Assembly (NCBI GenBank): GCA_034509495.1
Contig: CM067519.1
Coordinates: 22,076,103 to 22,140,102 of the forward strand
DNA from: Acestrorhynchus altus
Taxonomy: Eukaryota > Chordata > Actinopteri > Characiformes > Acestrorhynchidae
Reading direction: 5' to 3'
Length of the DNA: 64,000 bases
Below the pieces are notes generated by a model. The model saw only the letters and a program-made list of their open reading frames with translations, was not told the origin of the DNA and made no database searches. Position 1 is the stretch's first letter, and each line of letters opens with the position of its first letter. Positions 1 to 9,862 of the stretch are shown piece by piece. The translations under genes were made by a program, and so were the position numbers.

Positions 1-1820
1 GGTGTAAATTGGATACGTTGTCTAAAACCATTGCTTTCAGAGCTTCGTACGCAGCATACGCTATTATGCTTCAACCACATACAATAGCCCAGCTTGCTCC
101 AAAATGACAAGAACATTCAGTGAGAGAAGTATGAAGCCTCCTCTGTTTTGTCTCTCTTGTTTCTCTTCATCCACTGTGCCTTACTTGGAATTTGTTTTTC
201 TCCGCAGATAAGGGAAACCCTATTTTAGACACACAGGGCTTTGTTTGTTAAGTAATCATGGGAAAGGTCATTTATTTCTGTGACTCGATTGCTTTCCCAC
301 ATAGAGACATTTCAATTTCTCTTGGTGTGACCCATCTAATTTAATAGCCTTTTCATCCAGCCAGAGGCATTGCTTTTTATATCTCTCAGATTTATATGAT
401 CTTCTCAAGTTATAATATGGTCAGATTCATGGATGAAGGCCAGAATTCAGCCACTTCTGTATTAGTTCTTACAGAAGTAAGATATTTTTGTGCATAGGGT
501 AGACAAGGCATATAAATAAATAGCATATGACTGTGATTATGATCATGAGAATTGAGGGAATCACATTATTTTGAAATCTGGAAAATGTGAGTGGTGTTGT
601 GGATACATTGTGTACAACCCTGCAGATTATCAGAAAATTATCAAACGAATTATGCATAAATGGGTGATATATTCGGAATATATTATTAAAAGGACATATT
701 GGTGAAATCACATTTGCAGTTACTATTTTGCTCCAGTTACTTACTAGGCAGTAGAGACGTTCAGACTGATGTGGAAAAACAAATTTCAGAGATGAATAAA
801 TAAGGCATGTGGACATAATCCTAAATATAGGCCAAGAAAGAAGGAGAAAGTGTGTGCAAACAAACTCTATTGTCATGGCTGGCTTGTCTCTCCAGAGCCT
901 CATTTGCAATATATTGGCTCAGCCAAAACTGTCGACACATTGATTTAGAACTGGGGCCTGCGATATACGTCTGGCCATGCTGGCTTGCATTACCATGGCA
1001 ACCCAGCTCAGCGCAAAGACCATCGAATTCCACACTGTAGACCCTGACTCTGAATATCTAAATCAATAGTTGTGTTGGTTTTCTGAGGGATGTCTGGCGT
1101 TTGAAATCTTGAAACACTCAAGAGACAAACCTGGACTTATTAATTAGACTGCTTTGATACTACTGTACCTAATGCCAGCCTGCATCTGAATGAGATGAGG
1201 AAGGTCATTTGGATGAGCTGAGAAGGAAATGAGAAGGCTCCTGGATTACCCAGGAGCTTTGTCTAGTCTGGGAAAGCCAAACCCTTAATTGACTCAAGCA
1301 CTATTTTGCTGTTCCTAGACATTTTCTGAGGGCTGTTTGCTTTTGAGACAAAGGTCCAGTGGGTCCAATGAGACACCGGTCCAGAGGAATCAGCATAAAT
1401 ATGTATGAGTAATCGGAATTGTATAGCTCTGCACATTCTTTTGTTACAGTTGTTTTTTCGGGTTTGATTGAAACTCTTTATTTACTGCCAAGTCTTTTGT
1501 TCTTTCAGAGTTGAGCAGCTGCTACAAAGCTGGATGATCATCTAGTCTGTTTGGCAAATTATTAAGCAACAATTTTAATCCATGTTGGATGTAACCAGAC
1601 ATGTCTGTGTTAAATATCACCATATGAGGCCTCAAACATGCACTCCCCAAAAAAAACAACAACAAAGCTGTTAAAAAGAACCACATTTTTGTACTAAATG
1701 TCTGAAGAACCTTTTACAGATTTGAAAGAATGTTCTTTCACTTGATGTTACATCTCTCATACAAAAACTGTTCATTACAGAACCAAAAGTGGTTCTTTTA
1801 TGTCAGACTCTCATAGAGTG
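1..1820. other. Intergenic DNA upstream of plppr1, mostly unannotated
   Basis: No supported exon. A minus-strand reading frame of 146 codons at 469-909 is AT-rich and unrecognised. Sequence at 920-1030 is less AT-rich and contains an X-box-like motif (989-1003). Around 1675-1800 there is a degraded relative of the 'ggttct' MITE found at 2352-2919. Confidence 0.5.
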
Positions 1821-1821
1821 G

Positions 1822-1880
1822 TTCAGAATGGCAGCAGGTCATCTTCAGTGATGAGTCCTGCTGTTGTCTTGGAGATGACC
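1822..1880 (+). mobile_element. Small Tc1/mariner transposase fragment
   Basis: The stretch aatggcagcaggtcatcttc and what follows encodes a remnant of the W-x-V-I-F-S-D-E-S motif that carries one of the catalytic Asp residues. The same segment recurs at about 16008. It is directly joined to the repeat at 1884. Confidence 0.5.
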
Positions 1881-1883
1881 AAT

Positions 1884-2125
1884 GAAGGAATACCCCTTGG
1901 ACAGGGTGCCAGTTTATCGCAGGGTACTGCAGACACTGTCACACTCACACCTAGGGGTTAATTTAGCAAGGTCAGTTCACCTATCGTGTACATTTTTGGG
2001 AGGTGGGAGGAAACTGGAGTACCCAGAGGAAACCCACACAGACACAGAGAGAACGCTCCAATCTCCTCACAGACAGTGACCCCAGCAGGGATCAAATCTG
2101 GAACCCCAGGTCACTGGAGCAGTGT
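1884..2125 (+). repeat. Interspersed SINE/LINE-tail repeat
   Basis: Contains the phrase gaggaaacccacacagacac and the CTAGGGG...TTTAG block common to a fish repeat that I connect with L2-type LINE tails and their SINE partners. A second copy in the opposite orientation lies at 34376-34660. Short ORFs across it are not genes. Confidence 0.6.
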
Positions 2126-2351
2126 TCCACCGTTCTGGCCTTATTACTTATTACTTACAAAATACTTATTACCTTATTTTGTAAGTCTAAATGGGTCAGG
2201 AGAGTTACAGAGATGTTGATAGAAGAACACAGTCAGGAGAACAATGTTTTGGTTGGTGTCCTCTCAGTGAAATCAAGACATGGTTTGTCCAGTTCTATTA
2301 GCAGCTCACTTGATTTACTGCAATGAATGACTCGGTAATTGAAAGGTACAC

Positions 2352-2919
2352 ACTTAAAATGAGGGTTCTTCAGTAAAGAAAATGGTTCTATATAGAACTA
2401 TGAACACTTTGCGTCAATAAAAGGTTCTTTACATCTTTAAATGGTTATTCAAATTGATTGAGAATGCACTGTAGAGGGTTCTACATAGAACCTTTTTGAA
2501 AAGAGTTATATCTGATCAAAAGGGGTCATTTTACACACTAAAAAGGAGGGTTATTCAATGATTCTTTATCCTATATAGAACCATGAAGTTTCAAAGGACC
2601 CTTGAATGAATTATTCTTTGCATTTTGAAAGGATTACTTAGGCTGTTGGAGAATGTTCAGTAGAGGGTTCTGTATAGAACCACTTTGAAAAGGATTCTAT
2701 ATGGCACCAAAAAGGGCTCTCATTTTATTACAAGTTTGACATTCGAACAATAGGAGAAATATTTTATTGCTATTTAGAACTCGTTTCAAAAAGTACATTC
2801 TTCATCGATCTGAAGAAACCTTTCACAATGCAAAGAACCTTTGATTCACGTATAGGGTTCTTTGAGTGTTCATGGTTCTCTATAGAAGCATTTTCTTTAC
2901 TAAAGAACCCTTTTTAAGT
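2352..2919. mobile_element. MITE with terminal inverted repeats and internal 'ggttctatatagaac' units
   Basis: The left end (acttaaaatgagggttcttc, continuing to tatagaac near 2398) is matched by the inverse of the right end (tttactaaagaacccttttt). The inverted repeats are about 45 bp. Inside, self-complementary units built on ggttctatatagaac recur near 2385, 2480, 2570, 2670 and 2870, so the whole element can fold. No coding capacity. Typical of a non-autonomous DNA transposon; superfamily not assigned. Confidence 0.75.
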
Positions 2920-3900
2920 ATTTAATTGTAGCTACTGGACTTCATCAAGGAGTGTTCTTACATTATAATAATACCATTATAATAAAAATTATATTTTGTT
3001 ACTGAACCATCACTTATAAGTCTCAGTCTATAAGGTCAGTAGAATTGTATTTTTATTATAAGTATAAAACATTAAAGGATGATAAAAGCATAACCACTTC
3101 CAACTGCATGGAAACAGTAGTATAACACAAACACTGTCACTCCACAAGCAGTGCTGCTTCTGTGGCCAAATGCTATTTTCATGTTTCCTGTAGCCAAAGG
3201 TCAGTACAAAAAGCATGTCAGCTGCCGTGTCTTTACACAAAGTAGCTTACTATTTGTGCAGGAGACTAATCGTATCAACTCTGTTTGAGGGCTATGAAAC
3301 AAATGACTATGTTCAGCCTATTTTGGGAGGGTATTCGCTTAAGAAGCGGAAAATAATGACGAATTTAATATTTACAGACACTTAGATTAGATTCAACTTT
3401 ACAGTCATTGAGAAAGAAGAAATCCAAGCCAATAAAATGCACATCCAAGCAAAGTGCAAAGCTGTGAATATTGATGTGCAAATTGAGGTAGAGTGTAAAG
3501 AGCAGATCATAGAACAGTGCAACATTGCAGCATTTATGTAGAATTACAAGTGCAGTACATGTGACCATATGGCTAAGGTTGTAATGGTACAAGAAAAGAA
3601 AAGAGTGTAATGTTCTGAATAAAAACAATGAATATCCATGGCTGACTGCGTATGGTCCAAAAACACACTTTAAATCAGTGATAAATCTGAATACTTTGTA
3701 GCATTTTACTCAAGCAAGCTGATTGCCTCTTTTTGTTGAACGGTGGGACCATTTGTAAACAGACACTCACATGAGGGTAGGAGAGAGAAAGGCAAGAGGG
3801 AAGTGAGTCTTGTATTTTTGTTGTTAAAATATTATTTTAACCGTATAAAAGAGAAACTCTAATCTACTTTATACCGGCACACTAATATCCAACCACAACA
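2920..3900. other. Intergenic DNA, nothing recognised
   Basis: AT-rich sequence with short minus-strand ORFs lacking any family resemblance. Confidence 0.5.
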
Positions 3901-3904
3901 GTGG

Positions 3905-4500
3905 GATTGCAGTGCTGCACATAAGACCTGCTCTGTTGAAGATCAGGGTGAAAGGAGAATGTGGAGAAACAAATGGTGTTATTATAAAACTACAAAGTGA
4001 TCCTAGATGGTAAATGGATTTGATCAAATGGACAATAAGGGTACAAGCAAGGAGGTGGTCATAATGTTATGATGTGGCGTATTGGACTGCTCAGTCAGTA
4101 TGGTTATTATTGCTCTGGTTATAATCTATGTCAACAGATCTGCTGCCAGATTGGAAAACCCACACGAAAGCAGAAGAAGCAATCTCTTGAAAGTGGGTGT
4201 GGTGAAATTAGGTGAATAAATGGACAGATTTAATGTTTAGCCATCCTTTGACTTTTCATCACTGGTAAGAATGACTACATAGATGGTGGTGGAGCAAACT
4301 CAACCTAGCAGCAGCACTAATGTGGGGAAAACCTCAGCAACACTGCAGTGCATGTCATTAACAGCGGTCCACCATCGCAATACTGTCTGGTCAACACCAA
4401 CATCCAGACACTGACTAGAGAAGAAATGCTGCAGAATGAGACTGAAAAATTGTGAAACGATATTGGAGCTAGGTCATAAAATGGACAGTGACAGACAGTG
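3905..4500 (-). repeat. Copy of the 'cataacattatgaccacc' element, minus orientation
   Basis: The end at 4051-4075 (ggaggtggtcataatgttat) is the inverse of the end of the copy at 43001. The adjoining phrase about a-ctacaaagtgat, ggtaaatgg and gatcaaatggacaat matches the opposite-strand copy block by block. The limit beyond 4075 is vague. Confidence 0.6.
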
Positions 4501-4634
4501 GGGGTATACTGTTTTTCAAAGTGTAATGTCTTGACGCATGTATCTGTCTACCATAACAGTTATAATCACTCAGCTCAGAGACTTGACTGAGATCTTTTAG
4601 TATAAACATTGTGCTGTTTTGGGGTATTATGGTT

Positions 4635-4830
4635 ATATGCTGTAAAAAGTACTTTGGAGGTTCTTCAATTTGAGAGGAACTTCTTGTCTCAACTTCTGTG
4701 TTTCAAGGAACCTAAAAGACACCTTTGTCCTTATATTGAAGGTTCCTCAAAGCACCTTAAGAGCCTTCTCCACGGTTTCGAATGGCACAATAGAATAACA
4801 TGCAAAGTTTCTCAAGGAACCTGTACGTTT
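4635..4830. repeat. Degraded 'gaacct/aggttc' palindromic repeat
   Basis: Multiple gaacc and ggttc words in both orientations (4657, 4707, 4740, 4817) suggest a decayed relative of the foldable MITE at 2352-2919. Confidence 0.35.
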
Positions 4831-4839
4831 TACAGTGTA

Positions 4840-5740
4840 AGTATCAGCGTCTTGATGGGGTTTAAATACATTTAGGATTTTAAAAACATGGAAGAAAGGC
4901 TTGATAAACTCAGCATGCAGCATTTGTCATGCTTCATTCTGCAGCACTTCAGTTGCTCACTTTAATGAGACATAAATGTATTTGGATAAGAATGCATTTA
5001 CTGGGATTTGCATATTTAATGCTTTCATTTAAGCACCATAATCTCCACCCAGTGGAACTACAAAGTTCACAGCTTCACACAATCAGCCTATCATCATCTT
5101 AACAAAATGACACAATGAAAGCAGAAAATGGTCTAATATCCAAACGGCTTCCTTTCCACCTAGAGGAATTCTCCTTAAGTCACATTAAGCATGAAATATC
5201 GTAATATATATTTTTTTTATAAACACAAGCAAACACAGTCCTTTCAGCTGCTCCATTAGCCAGCCTTACTGGCCCTGACCTTGGTAAAGTACAGTGGACA
5301 TAGAGAATAATGATGCTGTTTACTGAATTTAGTTAGCTTCAAATGATGTATCATTTATATCCATGGCATACATATAACGCAGCCGGATAATTAAAACATA
5401 CAAAGCCCTGTCATAACAAGAGTCATGTCCTACCAATGTGTGCTTGATGAGATTAAGCTGAGTCTATCTGTTTTTCTCTGTAGGGTTCTTGTGACCGTGA
5501 GTATGCCCCTTAAAATTAATGACTATTCTTTTGTTCTCCGCTTACATTTAGTAATCAGCAGAGGGACAGTTTGTCTTCACAATGAATGGTACGTTCCTGT
5601 GCCGAAGGGGCGGGCTAAAGCTGCACATGCTTAACTGCAGAGAAATGTAGGCCCACTGCATACGCCGACACAGGTTTGCCCTTAAATATAATGCCCATTT
5701 ATAAAGATTTATAAACATTACTGGCCCTTACCCTCAATAC
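4840..5740. other. Intergenic DNA, nothing recognised
   Basis: AT-rich, without convincing repeat or coding content. Confidence 0.45.
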
Positions 5741-5747
5741 AAATACA

Positions 5748-6050
5748 GCATATGTCCAAAGGTTTGTGGATGCCTCTTCTAATGAGGGCATTCAGCTTCT
5801 TAATGCAGCCATTGCTGACACAGATGTGCAAATGCACACACTGTTCGTCTAGTCCCTTTAGAAAAAAACTGACAATAGAATAGGGCTTAATACCATTGGG
5901 CTATAGGGGTATTCCAGTGGACCTGGAAAGATGAGGATGAGTTGGGGAGTTGGGGGTGAGGCTGGGTGGTGATCATCCAACATCCTGACCTCATTAATCC
6001 TCTTGTTGCTAAATGCAATCAACTCCTCACAGCTATGCTCCAGAATCAAC
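5748..6050 (+). mobile_element. Non-autonomous DNA element of the 'atgtccaaaggtttgtggat' type
   Basis: Begins atgtccaaaggtttgtggat and carries the family phrases gcacacactgttcgtctagt, aatagaatagggct and gatcatccaacatcctgacc. Related copies lie at 20755-20870 (inverted), 39042-39147 (short) and 62786-63350. hAT-like in my judgement, but the terminal duplication is not clear. Confidence 0.65.
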
Positions 6051-6349
6051 CAGCAAATCTAAGCTGGTCATCCAGCATGACCAATTTGGTTGACCACTAT
6101 ACAGTATATACATGATTCCTGGTGTGGTCTGATTAGACAGTGGGTCTTGGAACAAGAGTGTGTAAACGTTAATAGGCTCTCAGGGGCTAATTGTAGGGGA
6201 TATTGTACTTCTTGGTGAGAGATCATTGACTGTTAGGCATGCCTATATGATGCACTCAAAGACATTTTGCCCAGTTGACCGACTTAGAGAGGGGGTGTGT
6301 CACTGGAAAAAGAGAAGGAGGATGGTTGTTTCATCTAGGCCATTCTGAT

Positions 6350-6850
6350 CAAGACAGTGTTGCCTTTGTTTGCAGCGGTGTTGACAATGAGAACCCTGGA
6401 CTGTTATAGTGAATGAATCTGTATTTTTTGGGATCCATTATTATTTGGGTATGGAGGCCTTGTGTTGAGTGCTCCTGTCTTACCTTTACTGTGGAGCAAC
6501 ACACCGCTCCAATTGCTGGTGTGATGATCTAGGGAACCATCGCATATGACAGTTGGTCAACCATAGTAGAGATACAAGAGACTCTAACAGCTCAGCGATG
6601 TGCAGGTCATGTGTTGCCTCTCATGGCAGGGTCAACTGGCATTTTTCAGCAGGATAATGCTGGCCTACACAAGGCCAGATTACAACACTCAATTGGCTGC
6701 CCTGTAACCAATGGTGCATTTATGGGACCAGCTGGGATGCCAGCTTTGGCAGCCTGCAAGTGTGCAGGATCTACAGGCACAGATACAACCTCTATGGGCA
6801 AGTGTACTGCAGGATGCCATACGGAACCTATAAGCCTATAGAAGGTGTGA
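6350..6850 (+). pseudogene. Mariner-family transposase remnant (C-terminal part)
   Basis: Translation between about 6600 and 6840 gives HVLPLMAGSTGIFQQDNAGL, the family's FQQDNA..H motif with the second catalytic Asp, followed after frame slips by a decayed IEHVWDQL-like region (gcatttatgggaccagctgg). Frameshifts and stops show that it is dead. Confidence 0.7.
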
Positions 6851-6865
6851 GGATGGGTTCATTGT

Positions 6866-7125
6866 AAATCCAGAGCAGATTGTAAAAGTGTGTTGGTCAT
6901 CGTCGGATCCCTTTGTCATCCAGTAACTTCACAATAACAGTTGCACAAGCAGTGTGGTGGACGCTGGGGTTTGTGTATTTGGGGGTGGGTGAGTGGGGTT
7001 CTTGTTTTGTGTTCAGTGTCCTGCTTTTGCAGCTTAGTTCTCAAGAGGAGGGGGGGGGGCTTGCTCTGGTTGTTTGTGTCCCCGCTTTCACACTTGAGTG
7101 AGCACTGCTGGTGCGTGTTTTTGTG
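6866..7125 (+). repeat. G-rich duplicated block, copy 1
   Basis: Shares ccagagcagattgtaaaagt, agcttagttctcaagagg, ctctggttg and acttgagtgagcactgct with 7912-8130, in the same order. It ends about 1 kb before the second copy. Confidence 0.7.
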
Positions 7126-7255
7126 CTAGTGTCTATGGACAGGGCTGGACTGTTTTGTGGAAGAGGGGGAGGGGGTGGATCAGCCCCTTCACCCTCTTAG
7201 CAGCTCTCACCAATAGTGGCCCAACAGGATTTTGCTGGTTCTCCCTATGTGCGTG

Positions 7256-7412
7256 CCATGTCACCAATCGAGCATTTATGGGACCAGCTTGGTCAACCTG
7301 CAAATATGCAAGATCTACAGACCCAGCTGCAACATCTAAGGGCATGTGCACCGCAGGGTGCCATACGGAAGCTGTAGGCACAACCATATCTCATCTTCTA
7401 TAAAGGGTACTA
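7256..7412 (+). pseudogene. Second mariner transposase tail, about 80% like 6707-6845
   Basis: The block accaatcgagcatttatggg to gggtactaggg repeats the end of the remnant at 6350-6850, without the 15-nt insertion seen there. It runs into the 3' end of a minus-strand ORF (7391-7633). Confidence 0.65.
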
Positions 7413-7633
7413 GGGTCATCCTTTCCAATTTTTCCATCGTAATCAGTTTTCCAAATAGTATGTTTATACATTTCATCCTCCGCTTTTCGTGAGACAGAAG
7501 GAAAGTCAAAGTCTACATTTGCAACAGTCAGCCAGTCCAATATGGAGGGATCCATGTCCAGATGGTTGAAAACTCTCTGAATCAGAGCAGCATAAGAAGA
7601 ATTAGCTGTGTGATGGAGATGGTGGCCTGCCAT
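7391..7633 (-). CDS. Unrecognised 80-codon ORF on the outer edge of the CpG island
   Basis: ATG at 7633-7631, TGA at 7393-7391. The product begins MAGHHLHHTANSSYAALIQR and contains LDWLTVANVDFDFPS and TDYDGKIGKDD. Composition and codon choice look like protein coding sequence more than the neighbouring ORFs do, and the frame stays open for about 20 further codons upstream of the ATG. The DYDGKIG stretch is faintly like an EF-hand loop, which is not enough for a call. The last ten codons overlap a mariner remnant on the other strand, so the native 3' end may be lost. It could be a first exon of a divergent transcript, a retrocopy fragment, or chance. Confidence 0.25.
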   Translation of the reverse strand: MAGHHLHHTANSSYAALIQRVFNHLDMDPSILDWLTVANVDFDFPSVSRKAEDEMYKHTIWKTDYDGKIGKDDPSTLYRR

Positions 7634-7911
7634 ATGATGACAGTCTGAGTGTAGTCAGATCAGTTTGGGTAGAAAGATGGCACTGGCCGGGCTTGGCCAA
7701 TGTTTAAGTACAAAGGAGGGACTCCTCTTCACGAGCCAATGACAGCTGGCCTGGAGGAGGAGGGGGGACACGCGCTGTCCTGCATTCCTTCACTCCCTTT
7801 GTCCTCCTCGACCATCACCGCGCACTGACGGCGCGCACTCTCGGCCAACAGATGTGTGAGCCTCACGCGCCGCACCAGATGATGCTGTAATGACGAGTGG
7901 TGGGGGGTGCA

Positions 7912-8130
7912 CTTGCATTCCAGAGCAGATTGCGAAAGTGCGCCCCCCCAGATGCGCGCGATGGATGCTCCCCTCAACCAGCGCGCGGCGTGGTGGGTGG
8001 ACGGTGGGGTGTGTTGGTGTGTGATGGGGAGGTGTCCCCCTTTCCCAGTTTAGTTCTCAGGCTGGTGGAGGGTCTTACTCTGGTTGCTTGTGTCCCCCCC
8101 TTTCAGGCTTGAGTGAGCACTGCTTGAGTT
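7912..8130 (+). repeat. G-rich duplicated block, copy 2
   Basis: Partner of 6866-7125. It is the more CpG-rich copy and forms the left edge of the island. It is followed by a GT run (8127-8160). Confidence 0.7.
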
Positions 8131-8619
8131 TGTGTGTGTTTGTGTGTGTGTGTGCGCGCGCTCTGGTATTGAGCTCTTTGTGGAGACCGCAGTGACAGGA
8201 CACGTTTAGACGTTGTGGGAACCCAGTAGGTTTTAACGCTTTAAACAAACAAATATCTGCTCATACTTAACATACCTCGGATAGTACGCATTATACTAAT
8301 GTCGACAACACTTGAAATAACTGTAAGGTCCCCACAAGGGTAGGAAAACAACACGTGTGTGTGAGCGCGCGTGAGTAAAGTGTTTCTTCTCCGCCCGTTT
8401 TCCGCTCCACGAAGTCCCGCCTCTAGCGCCGCTTGGCCGCTCGTTCACGTTCGCCGATTGGCGGGCGGGATGCAAAGCGCGAGCCGTGTGCCAATGGACG
8501 TGCGCGGGCCCCGTCCATAGCGTCCAATCACGGAATGGGAAGGCGGGACCTTTGGGAGAACGGGTGGGATTGAGAAAGCAGCGCGTGCGAGCCCCGCCCC
8601 CTCCTCGAGTCGAGCCGTT

Positions 8620-8750
8620 TATCGTCGGCGGCGGCTCTTAACGCTCACCGCGGACATACCGAACGGCCCGAACGGCCACCGACGCCTCTCCCACTCTCCT
8701 TCGATGGGTTTTCTGCTCTGTCCGGAGGGTCGTGTCCGTCAGCCGCCGCG
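8620..8750 (+). other. plppr1: plppr1 exon 1, 5' UTR (5' end approximate)
   Basis: A strong donor (gccgcg|gtgagt, cut after 8750) lies at the downstream edge of the CpG-island core. No ORF from here reads into the plppr1 frame, so the exon is noncoding, as the first exon of mammalian PLPPR1 is. The start is only estimated from the distance to the GC and CCAAT boxes. An ATG at 8704 opens a short uORF, described in the findings. Assignment of this exon to plppr1 is an inference: it is the only CpG-linked donor upstream of the coding exons in this window. Confidence 0.65.
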
Positions 8751-9253
8751 GTGAGTTAAGCGGAGACGCGGGGCGACCGTTGGCGCTGGTCGAGCTCGCG
8801 CCACACGCTGCTATTGTGTGCTCATGAACAAACTGCTGCTTTCCGGCGTCCGGTTGAGGTTTTAACCGCTTTAATATGTGTTTACTGCGTTAGTGAGGTC
8901 GATAAACGCTGAGGAGGCTGGAAACGTCAACGTTTGCGGTGGTTCGGTTGTAAAAACGGCGGGGGAGCCGGACAGGCATGTACCGGACACCTGTCCGCGG
9001 GTGAGTTGCTGAAATGAACTGAACCAGCCACGTTTAGAGGGAATGTGAGGTATTACTGGAGCCTCCACCGCGGTTCGGGGTTGTAACCGGTTCTGGAGCA
9101 CTTTGGACTCTCCCTCTAAAGTAGGCGGGTTTACACGGTGTTATTCGGTGGTTGTGGTGGTGTTTGCGGGCGGCTGGAGGTTGGGGATGCTGGGTAAGCA
9201 GTGCAGATCGCAGCTTCAGCCCCTGGTGCTGCTTTACTGCATAAGCCAGCGAG

Positions 9254-9538
9254 ATGCACCGTCCTCAGGATGTTTACGAGCTGCTGGAGGAGCGCGAGAG
9301 TGTGAGCCTCCTTAAGAACGTGACAGATATGCGATTGAACCACCTTAAAAGGTTCCACATCGACCAGTTTACAGGGGTTTCAAGCCCTGATACTGGATTC
9401 CCACTGTCCTCTACAATTTCGTCTCAGCAGCTCATTAATAAAGCCTTCACGAGGATGGAATGGGCGTGTTGGAGCAGGGAAAGCACTAAAGTGAGCACTG
9501 CAGGGAGCAGTACTGGGAGGAATCCAGAATGGGACTGA
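9254..9538 (+). CDS. Unrecognised 94-codon ORF in the first kilobase of plppr1 intron 1
   Basis: ATG at 9254 has G at -3 and is preceded by an in-frame TAA 12 nt upstream. The first 40 codons (beginning MHRPQDVYELLEERESVSLL) use GC-ending codons and read like a charged helix; the rest looks random. An acceptor-like sequence (pyrimidine-rich, ending gccag) lies just upstream at 9250. It may be a real alternative exon that ends early, an exon of another transcript, or a CpG-island artefact. No homology recognised. Confidence 0.2.
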   Translation: MHRPQDVYELLEERESVSLLKNVTDMRLNHLKRFHIDQFTGVSSPDTGFPLSSTISSQQLINKAFTRMEWACWSRESTKVSTAGSSTGRNPEWD

Positions 9539-9775
9539 TTTCCCCCAGATTGAATGAACAGTGTTTTGCTGGTGGGACTTTAATCTCCCTGTATTACAGG
9601 TAGATGCCAGAAAAGTCAAATCCTACAATATGAGGAATTGCAAAAAGTAGGATGGAGAACGACAAGTTGTGTGATAAGTTGTTATTCTCAATATTTAATG
9701 TAAAATGTGAACATAAACGGGCATATAGTTCCAGTGTGCTGCACACAGTGAAATCTGTCCTTCACTTTAAGCCCA

Positions 9776-9862
9776 TTAATGCAGTGAAACACATACACAC
9801 TAGTGAATTCACAAACTAGGGGGCAGTGAGCACATGTGCCCGGAGCGGTGGGCAGCCCTATG
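9776..9862 (-). repeat. tRNA-derived SINE fragment, minus orientation
   Basis: The phrase ctagggggcagtgagcacat followed by cggagcggtgggcagccc is the inverse-strand body of the SINE whose head is seen at 24155-24345. Confidence 0.55.

Larger units (their letters stand above)
7780..9330. promoter_or_regulatory. CpG island with core promoter
   Basis: This is the only long CpG-dense stretch in an otherwise AT-rich window. Density is highest at about 8360-9020. The core lacks a clear TATA box but holds three CCAAT/ATTGG motifs (8457-8461 inverted, 8491-8495, 8524-8528), a GC box on the complementary strand (8591-8602, gccccgccccct) and a CACGTG E-box near 8350. This is the usual arrangement of a TATA-less vertebrate housekeeping or neuronal promoter, with NF-Y and Sp1 as expected binders. 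It sits directly upstream of the exon 1 donor at 8751, so it is taken as the plppr1 promoter. The island reaches well to both sides, so a divergent minus-strand transcript is also possible. Confidence 0.85.

Noticed and set aside
469..909. 146-codon minus-strand ORF, hydrophobic, suggestive of a receptor fragment
   Set aside because: Hydrophobicity follows from high T content on the coding strand. No motif of any receptor family is present and no splice signals frame it.
2352..2919. Regular repeats that could be read as a CRISPR-like array
   Set aside because: Repeat units are inverted and imperfect, spacers are not uniform, and the genome is eukaryotic. It is a MITE.
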